Shown: positions 22,668 to 27,088 of the stretch, one piece after another
How the letters are laid out: each line of letters starts with the position of its first letter
Numbering within the stretch: position 1 is the first letter of the stretch
The notes under the pieces: model-generated
Told to the model about the DNA's origin: nothing
The model's input: the letters and a program-made list of their open reading frames with translations, nothing else
The model's database searches: none
Position numbers and translations under genes: made by a program
IMG/VR virus record: IMGVR_UViG_3300037558_000256
Coordinates: 1 to 27,088 of that record
DNA length: 27,088 bases
Source of the DNA: a virus
Strand: one strand, 5' to 3'

Positions 22668-23080
22668 TAGAAGGGAACGTCAGACAGTTCTTCTTTCTTT
22701 TGCACATATTGACCCTGTTCTTCTTTAGGCTTGATGCTGATAGAAGTGTACTCTTGATTTTTCTTACTGATCTTTTTCCATCCACCCAGTTTAAATACTT
22801 GTCCTTCATTACCACCAGAACCACCAGTAGAAGGTATTGTTATTGCTCCACCGATATCAGGACTGTTCTCAGAGACCTTCTCATGTTGTTGATTGACGTG
22901 CAGTAACCCAAGAGACATCATGAATTCGTACTTAGGCTCGCCCCTGTCGTTATGTGACTCAATGATTGCTACATAATGTTTCTTGCCATCAAGAGTCAGA
23001 GTTCCTTTTCTCATGACACTAGAGTTACCATTCTCATGCCATAAGAATCCAGTCTTTTCGTTATCGTATTGTTGTTCCAT
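22667..23080 (-). CDS. Probable ssDNA-binding protein with SSB-like C-terminal tip
   Basis: This 137-residue protein has AGGAG six bases before the ATG. It contains a strand-rich N-terminal half (GFLWHENGNSSVMRKGTLTL, KHYVAIIESHNDRGEPKYEF), a Gly/Ser-rich loop (GGAITIPSTGGSGGNEG), then FKLGGWKKISKKNQEYTSIS. The tail ends in EELSDVPF, matching the SSB consensus of acidic residues followed by P-F. The region could adopt an OB-like fold, as in small phage DUF736-like proteins, but I cannot show that. Its position between the annealing protein and an HNH nuclease supports a recombination or replication role. The alternative is an uncharacterised adaptor that uses an SSB-type tip. Confidence 0.6.
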   Translation of the reverse strand: MEQQYDNEKTGFLWHENGNSSVMRKGTLTLDGKKHYVAIIESHNDRGEPKYEFMMSLGLLHVNQQHEKVSENSPDIGGAITIPSTGGSGGNEGQVFKLGGWKKISKKNQEYTSISIKPKEEQGQYVQKKEELSDVPF

Positions 23081-23089
23081 ATTTTTCTC

Positions 23090-23368
23090 CTAAAATAAGT
23101 CTTGTTGTCCTGTTTGGACATTCAGTTTATATTCATAACCTTTTCCTGCAAGTCTAGATCGTTTGTCTACGACCTCTCCATACTCTTTAAGGTTATACTT
23201 TTTTCTTTCCTCATAGTTTCTAAGTTTCCTTAGACCTGCTGATATTGTTGCTTCTCCATAGAACTTGTCAAAGGAGTTTGATATAAGGTCTTGCAATGCC
23301 CAGAATGTATACCACCCTCCGTCTTTCATAATTTCATAGAGGCAGTCTGTAAGTGTCATCTTCTTCAT
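23090..23368 (-). CDS. Winged-helix-like hypothetical protein
   Basis: This 92-residue protein has AGGAG seven bases before the ATG and overlaps the preceding stop by four bases (ATGA). Residues 1 to about 60 (MTLTDCLYEIMKDGGWYTFW, then ALQDLISNSFDKFYGEATIS, AGLRKLRNYEERKKYNLKEY) follow a helix-turn-helix-wing pattern seen in small DNA-binding or replication accessory proteins. A basic wing (VDKRSRLAGKGYEYKL) follows. No precise family. It lies inside the recombination operon. Confidence 0.6.
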   Translation of the reverse strand: MKKMTLTDCLYEIMKDGGWYTFWALQDLISNSFDKFYGEATISAGLRKLRNYEERKKYNLKEYGEVVDKRSRLAGKGYEYKLNVQTGQQDLF

Positions 23369-24051
23369 GCTGACTCTCCTAGTTCTATAAGTGCCTTGTA
23401 GCCTTCCTTAACTTGCTTGTCACTTGCAGGCACACTGTCATGGGCTTGGTCTATTTGCTCTTTATTCATCAGATACAAACCTTTAAATGACTTCTCTTCT
23501 TGCACACACTTTTGATACTCCACTCGCATCTGTACCAAGAAGTCACTTGCAGTCTTGCAGTTACTCTTGATGTTGCCATTGAGTTCTTTGATGCTGAATC
23601 CTGTTTCCGTTTCAGATTCAACTTCTACAACTTCTTGTGTAACTTGTGCCTCTGCTGCATCCTTAGCTGCATCTGGCAAATCTTCTCCTCTAAATATATA
23701 GTTTGCTAAACCAAACATAGCCAAACACTTAACCATACATCTCATTCTTGTGTCTGAGATTTGTCTGGTAGTAGGATTAGTAAGAGAATTATTACGATTG
23801 TCCATGCAAGGCAACCACATATATCTTTCTAAGTTTCCTATTCTTACTATGCAATGAGACATTACAGTACCATTGGCTTCGTAAGTTTCTGGCATAAATT
23901 CATAAGTTGCAAAACTATATTGCTCCTGCAGAATTTGCCAAGCATCAGTCCAAGACAGATAAGTAAAGTTACCTTTCTTATCGTGATGCTCACTAAGGTC
24001 TAAGGCATTTAAAGTTGCCCAAACTTCTTTGTATGTCAATTCAACATTCAT
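23365..24051 (-). CDS. Single-strand annealing protein, Sak3/DUF1071-like
   Basis: This 228-residue protein starts at MNVELTYKEVWATLNALDLS; the ATG at 24051 has GGAG seven bases upstream and overlaps the exonuclease stop (ATGA). Conserved features are KKGNFTYLSWTDAWQILQEQ, CIVRIGNLERYMWLPCMD, the asparagine-rich NRNNSLTNPTTRQISDTRMR and CMVKCLAMFGLANYIFRGED. The 'YLSWTDAW' and 'QISDTRMRCMVKCLAMFGL' segments are those of DUF1071 single-strand annealing proteins (Sak3). These anneal complementary single strands during phage recombination. The gene is directly downstream of its exonuclease partner, in a Red-like arrangement. The C-terminal third is charged and probably flexible. Confidence 0.85.
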   Translation of the reverse strand: MNVELTYKEVWATLNALDLSEHHDKKGNFTYLSWTDAWQILQEQYSFATYEFMPETYEANGTVMSHCIVRIGNLERYMWLPCMDNRNNSLTNPTTRQISDTRMRCMVKCLAMFGLANYIFRGEDLPDAAKDAAEAQVTQEVVEVESETETGFSIKELNGNIKSNCKTASDFLVQMRVEYQKCVQEEKSFKGLYLMNKEQIDQAHDSVPASDKQVKEGYKALIELGESA

Positions 24052-24836
24052 TTTATACTCCATATTTTACGTTCAATGATTTGTTCTATCTCGTAATCTG
24101 ACCAAGTCCAATCGGAAAAGTCAGGGTACATCACTGAAGTTATTTCATTTAAGTCGCCCAAAGACAAAAGGTTCTGCATTGCTATAACAGCTCCTTTTAC
24201 TTGTGACATATATATATCCACATCGTTGACTTCCATAGTAATCACTTCCTGTCTGGACTGATTGACTACAACATAGTCTACAAGTGGAACGTATCCGTCT
24301 AAGGCTGTGCTGTAAATGGACAGTTGCCTATTGACTGAATCTGGTATCTCAGAGGGTTTCTTGGCAGTAGTCTTTAGGTCTCTGACTATGCCTAACTCTG
24401 GGTAAGTGAAATCGCAGTAGCCGATAATTTTTACTGGCGACCACTCTGGTTGATATTCTATTTTCTGCTGATGATTAGCTTTGCCTAAGTTCTTGTAGTG
24501 AGGTATGGCAAGCTCAAGATATTTTGCTAAGTTCTGTTTCTCTTTGAGTTCTTTTGCTTCGTCTACCTCAAATGCTTTTTCTTTCTTGAGTTGCTTTATG
24601 GTCGTATCAAACTCTAGGACTGCCCTTTGTATTGACTCTGCAACTGGTAATGCATCTTTTTCTTGTCTACCTATTTCGTGATCTACCACTGTGCCTCTAA
24701 GCATTGCAGGATTTGTGTGTGATCTTATCTTATGCAGATAATTCAGAACCCACTTAGGAGTGTTGGATATAAACAAGCTGATGCTTGAGTTGGATAAATG
24801 TTCTATTCCAAAAGTGTCAAATGGATTGTTATTCAT
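24048..24836 (-). CDS. PD-(D/E)XK exonuclease (RecE/YqaJ-like role)
   Basis: This 262-residue protein has AAGGAG five bases before the ATG. Nuclease motifs are visible: LRGTVVDHEIGR with His53, IIGYCDFTYPELGIVRDLKT with Asp142, Asp153 and Lys155 as the D...D-x-K core, and NRQLSIYSTALDG with Gln171 and Tyr175, the QxxxY motif of RecB-like nucleases. It probably resects double-stranded ends to expose ssDNA for the Sak3-like annealing protein encoded next to it. There is no helicase or ATPase motif, so it fits the exonuclease VIII / PDDEXK_1 role rather than AddB. The start region is a shared divergent control region with the Cro-like gene. Confidence 0.85.
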   Translation of the reverse strand: MNNNPFDTFGIEHLSNSSISLFISNTPKWVLNYLHKIRSHTNPAMLRGTVVDHEIGRQEKDALPVAESIQRAVLEFDTTIKQLKKEKAFEVDEAKELKEKQNLAKYLELAIPHYKNLGKANHQQKIEYQPEWSPVKIIGYCDFTYPELGIVRDLKTTAKKPSEIPDSVNRQLSIYSTALDGYVPLVDYVVVNQSRQEVITMEVNDVDIYMSQVKGAVIAMQNLLSLGDLNEITSVMYPDFSDWTWSDYEIEQIIERKIWSIK

Positions 24837-24855
24837 GTTTTCTCCTTTTTATTAT

Positions 24856-24884
24856 TTTCATTTGATTCAATATTGGAGTATAAT
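24856..24884 (+). promoter_or_regulatory. Candidate promoter of the Cro-like gene, face to face with the exonuclease promoter
   Basis: Plus strand TTTCAT (24856-24861), 17 bases, then TATAAT (24879-24884), a perfect -10 box, giving a start about 39 bases before the ATG. A minus-strand TATACT (24877-24882) overlaps it, with TATACA 17 bases upstream (24900-24905). The two promoters would share DNA and probably compete. Confidence 0.5.
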
Positions 24885-24903
24885 TCCTTTTCGGATTTAT
24901 GTA

Positions 24904-24917
24904 TATAACAAATTGGA
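24904..24917 (-). promoter_or_regulatory. Early intergenic element, copy between exonuclease and Cro-like genes
   Basis: Plus-strand TATAACAAATTGGA. Its ATAACAAATTG core (24905-24915) recurs exactly 50 bp away inside the Cro-like gene (24955-24965), making a candidate pair of operator sites. Confidence 0.45.
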
Positions 24918-24929
24918 ATTTTTACAACG

Positions 24930-25133
24930 ATGAAATTGAACACATATCTTAACGATAACAAATTGACACAAAATGATTTTATAGAAGTCTGCAAAGACAA
25001 GACTGGACATACCTTTACACAAGGTTGCATCAGCAAGTGGGTCTTAGAAAAGCGCAGACCGAGAGCTGACGAATGTAAAGTCATATATAATTCTACTGAA
25101 GGCAAAGTCACACCTAACGACTTCTACCTTTAA
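24930..25133 (+). CDS. Cro-like repressor (YdaS/Cro family helix-turn-helix)
   Basis: This 67-residue protein is the only convincing plus-strand gene. KLTQNDFIEVCKDKTGHTFT then QGCISKWVLEKRRPRADECK and VIYNSTEGKVTPNDFYL match Cro/YdaS regulators: a helix-turn-helix with a conserved 'S.W....R.P', then the 'TxGxVTPNDFY' end. It probably binds operator DNA near its own start. It sits antisense within the early block: divergent from the exonuclease and convergent with the replication initiator (20-bp overlap of the two stops). Transcription of the early strand through this gene would produce antisense RNA to it. Only a weak ribosome site is seen (GGA about 13 bases upstream). No CI-like partner is in the window. 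Confidence 0.85.
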   Translation: MKLNTYLNDNKLTQNDFIEVCKDKTGHTFTQGCISKWVLEKRRPRADECKVIYNSTEGKVTPNDFYL

Positions 25134-25914
25134 TATTATGTTTGGAGGCAATCTCCGCTAACTTCTGACTAGCCTTTGGATTTACTTTAGGTGAGTTCTT
25201 AGGCTTGTTTTCTGTAGACCATGAGCTTGATACTCTGACCTCATTTTGCTTGCTTAGAATCTCTTTATCTTGCATCCACTTGGGTTTATCTTTTGTGGTC
25301 TTAGTAACCTTCTTGATGTCCTCTAACTTTATATCCTCATAGTCAAGGTATCTGCGTTGATTTAAAAAGGTGGTGCAATGACAGATGAAGGTCTGCTGAA
25401 TTTCTTCAGCTAGGCAATGAGCTACAAACTTTTCTAACTGATGATATAACTTTTCCTTATCGTAAGTTTTGACAATCTGTTCATATTTGATTCTTGCAGA
25501 AAACTTGCTGATCTTTCTGGGATAGATTTTCCAAAATCTTTCAAACTCTATATTAATAATATCTTTAGTATCATCTTTAGTATTGGAGGGTTGTGGAACG
25601 GATAGCCTCACCGCCCTTAGACCCCTGTCCGTTTTTCCACCCATAGCCTTAGAAAAGTGGTATCTATTACTTGTATGACCACCCAGATCATTCTTTCTAT
25701 GCTCTATACTTATCAAACCTAATTGCTCAAATTCTTTGATAGCCTTTTGCACTCCTTTGGTATCTTTTAATCCAACCATCTCTGCGATGTGCCTATAAGA
25801 TGGATAACAAGTGCCTCGTTCATCGCAATAGTTTCCTAAGATCACCAATATAAATTTTTTGGTTGGGGTTAAGCCTTCTACTTTTAAGGCTGCGTTCAAA
25901 CACTCTATAGACAT
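25114..25914 (-). CDS. Replication initiator, lambda O-like, with N-terminal HTH
   Basis: This 266-residue protein has AGGAGG four bases before the ATG. The N-terminal part (LNAALKVEGLTPTKKFILVI, then YPSYRHIAEMVGLKDTKGVQ and KAIKEFEQLGLISIEHRKND) is a winged helix of the HTH_36 type found in phage replication proteins. The C-terminal part has FERFWKIYPRKISKFSARIK and HCTTFLNQRRYLDYE, the typical 'F..FW..YP.K' to 'TTFLNQ.RW' region of such initiators. It would bind the origin and recruit host replication proteins. The C-terminal tail is basic and Ser/Lys-rich. A promoter lies directly upstream. The origin itself is not identified; iterons were not found by eye. Confidence 0.8.
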   Translation of the reverse strand: MSIECLNAALKVEGLTPTKKFILVILGNYCDERGTCYPSYRHIAEMVGLKDTKGVQKAIKEFEQLGLISIEHRKNDLGGHTSNRYHFSKAMGGKTDRGLRAVRLSVPQPSNTKDDTKDIINIEFERFWKIYPRKISKFSARIKYEQIVKTYDKEKLYHQLEKFVAHCLAEEIQQTFICHCTTFLNQRRYLDYEDIKLEDIKKVTKTTKDKPKWMQDKEILSKQNEVRVSSSWSTENKPKNSPKVNPKASQKLAEIASKHNIKGRSR

Positions 25915-25942
25915 CTGTCCTCCTTTTTTTTGTGGGTGAATG

Positions 25943-25971
25943 ATACTAAATCCGTTCTGGTCTTAGGTCAA
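25943..25971 (-). promoter_or_regulatory. Sigma70-like promoter of the replication initiator
   Basis: On the minus strand TTGACC (25966-25971), 17 bases, then TAGTAT (25943-25948). The -35 matches five of six consensus bases. The predicted start is about 20 bases upstream of the initiator ATG and the -35 overlaps the end of the previous gene. This is the best consensus match in the window. Confidence 0.55.
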
Positions 25972-26801
25972 CTCCTTCTTGCGATTAATACTCTTGCTTG
26001 ATCATGCGCTTGCTTCCAAGTCCAAGTGCAATGCTCTCCACTGCTTCCATCATTAAAGTAATCTTGATTAGCTTCTAAGTAATCTTGATCCCAAACATCT
26101 AATCTAAACTCTCCTTCCCATCCATCATCCTTTTCTATCTTAAGCCAATAATGTTCTGTCATAAGTTCTTGGCATTTCTGTTTATAGCTTTTGACTGCTT
26201 TCTTTTCTTTCTCAATATTAACAAAATATTTAGTAGTTCTTTTTTCTTCAGAATGTACTCTTTCATACTTTTTAATTTCTTTTTGAACTTTAGCTAAATT
26301 ACGTTCTGCTTGTTTGGATGCCTTAGACCACTTCTCTTGTCTCTTCAACATACTCTCGTATCTCTTTGCTACCTTGTTGATAGTAACTTTAACTTTAGGC
26401 TTCGCAAGTTCTTGATTAGACATTACAACTAAATTATTTTCGGCTACATATTTAGTCAGTCTGTATTCCATTGCAGCGTGTTCAGCGCAGTGAGGTCTTT
26501 TAAGATTCTTTCTATAACCCATCCAGTGACCCAAGCTATGTATGATCTCTGCCCAACCTTTGGTTGTGTTTACAGTGAAGGTCTTTCTGTCTCTGCACCA
26601 AGTGTCTCTATTACCTGAAACTTCTTTTAAGGTATATGGGAACTTCGTACCCATCTCTTTTTTCCAAAGAGCCTTGATGGTTTTACAAACTACTTTGTAA
26701 TCTGCAGGAGTGCTTTTCCAAACATTAGGATTGACTCCAACTGACTCCCAAGTTTGGTCAACCTTCTTATACCATGACATTGATTCCGCAGATGTTTTCA
26801 T
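25968..26801 (-). CDS. Hypothetical protein with HSLGH...H motif (phage family, possible metal-binding)
   Basis: This 277-residue protein has AAGGAGG five bases before the ATG. Near residue 90 it carries WAEIIHSLGHWMGYRKNLKR followed by PHCAEHAAMEYRLTKYV. The H-x3-H ... H-x3-H-x3-E pattern resembles a metalloprotease-like site (HExxH and a downstream His), but the Glu of HExxH is replaced by Ser. A long charged helical middle follows (KAERNLAKVQKEIKKYERVH and more, with coiled-coil character). The C-terminal part (GWEGEFRLDVWDQDYLEANQ, HCTWTWKQAHDQARVLIARR) is aromatic-rich. I have seen similar proteins in phages as conserved hypotheticals. It overlaps the preceding gene by four bases (ATGA). 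Confidence 0.65.
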   Translation of the reverse strand: MKTSAESMSWYKKVDQTWESVGVNPNVWKSTPADYKVVCKTIKALWKKEMGTKFPYTLKEVSGNRDTWCRDRKTFTVNTTKGWAEIIHSLGHWMGYRKNLKRPHCAEHAAMEYRLTKYVAENNLVVMSNQELAKPKVKVTINKVAKRYESMLKRQEKWSKASKQAERNLAKVQKEIKKYERVHSEEKRTTKYFVNIEKEKKAVKSYKQKCQELMTEHYWLKIEKDDGWEGEFRLDVWDQDYLEANQDYFNDGSSGEHCTWTWKQAHDQARVLIARRS

Positions 26802-27055
26802 CCCTGCCTCCTTGATCTTGCTTTAGCATTATTATGTTGCTTGACCAGTTCGTTCTCAATCAAGAACCAAGACCTGACAATTTCTGACTTGAGTTCTTTG
26901 TCAGATAAATCAGTCTTATTATCTGTGATCTGGATATGTTTTTCTTTGACAATTAGCGTTGCGTATCTGTGATACTTTTCATCCACCAACTTGAATTTGT
27001 AATCGTCACCTGTGTAAATATTGATGCCATCTACTAGCTGTATATATTCTGTCAT
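26798..27055 (-). CDS. Hypothetical early protein (85 aa)
   Basis: This 85-residue protein has AAGGAG six bases before the ATG (the same AGGAGATAAAATG context as the 125-residue gene at 21002). It begins MTEYIQLVDGINIYTGDDYK and contains KYHRYATLIVKEKHIQITDN, beta-rich by eye, then a charged helix ending in KARSRRQG. No family is recognised. It is the first gene of the window and overlaps the HSLGH protein gene by four bases. A copy of the shared element lies upstream at 27076. Confidence 0.6.
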   Translation of the reverse strand: MTEYIQLVDGINIYTGDDYKFKLVDEKYHRYATLIVKEKHIQITDNKTDLSDKELKSEIVRSWFLIENELVKQHNNAKARSRRQG

Positions 27056-27075
27056 TTTATCTCCTTCAATTTATA

Positions 27076-27088
27076 TAATACATTAGGG
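27076..27088 (-). promoter_or_regulatory. Early intergenic element at the window edge
   Basis: Plus-strand TAATACATTAGGG agrees with 22276-22288 (TATTACATTATGG) at 11 of 13 positions. It lies 20 bases before the first ATG. The minus strand reads CCCTAATGTATTATA, with TATTAT as a possible -10. The sequence is cut by the window edge. Confidence 0.4.

Noticed and set aside
24833-25111. Minus-strand open frame opposite the Cro-like gene
   Set aside because: The plus-strand frame has a complete Cro/YdaS signature and a perfect -10 box. The minus frame is Leu/Cys/Ser-rich, has no motif and would occupy the exonuclease control region.
1-27088. CRISPR arrays, tRNA genes, rRNA, insertion sequences, integrase or attachment site
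   Set aside because: I looked for regularly spaced direct repeats, cloverleaf-like segments and recombinase motifs and found none. The repeats present are coding repeats in fibre genes.

Overview
This window looks like about 27 kb of an uncultured tailed bacteriophage (Caudoviricetes) with an HK97-type head. It is AT-rich, and 31 of the 32 protein genes I call lie on the minus strand, so the genome reads from high to low coordinates. The head genes (small and large terminase, portal, Mu F-like protein, prohead protease, major capsid protein) are recognised from motifs. The presence of a gp6-like connector and a head-tail adaptor points to a siphovirus-like or myovirus-like tail. The fibre modules and portal accessory domains are of a kind I associate with marine phages; that habitat is an inference. 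No integrase, tRNA, rRNA, CRISPR array or insertion sequence is visible, so lifestyle and host cannot be fixed.

Early region (27055 down to 20467). This holds DNA replication and recombination genes plus small accessory genes: two hypothetical proteins (one with an HSLGH...H motif), an O-like replication initiator, a PD-(D/E)XK exonuclease, a Sak3-type single-strand annealing protein, a winged-helix-like protein, a probable ssDNA-binding protein and an HNH nuclease. The last two both end in an SSB-like acidic tip. Next come small genes, including a ribbon-helix-helix protein and two genes of 36 and 52 codons read directly from the DNA. One Cro-like regulator is on the plus strand, convergent with the initiator and divergent from the exonuclease. 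A related sequence element, TANNACAWWWNGG on the plus strand, recurs in four early intergenic gaps, with a weaker fifth copy upstream of the small terminase gene.

A strong hairpin terminator at about 20409-20446 separates early from late genes, and a plausible sigma70-type promoter follows it, just upstream of the small terminase gene.

Late region (20320 down to 1). The order is TerS, TerL (101-bp overlap), portal (with two extra C-terminal domains), Mu F-like protein, prohead protease (with a Cys/His-rich N-terminal extension), major capsid protein, probable decoration protein and two small proteins. Then comes a 10.7-kb block of three tandem fibre genes (2353, 649 and 547 residues), each ending in a Peptidase_S74 chaperone domain. 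Only after that block come a small protein, a one-helix membrane protein, the gp6-like connector and a head-tail adaptor cut by the window edge. Placing the fibre cluster between capsid and connector genes is unusual. The 2353-residue fibre also contains a predicted cupredoxin domain whose His, Cys and His spacing matches plastocyanin. Most late genes are joined by ATGA or TAATG overlaps, consistent with translational coupling in one long operon.
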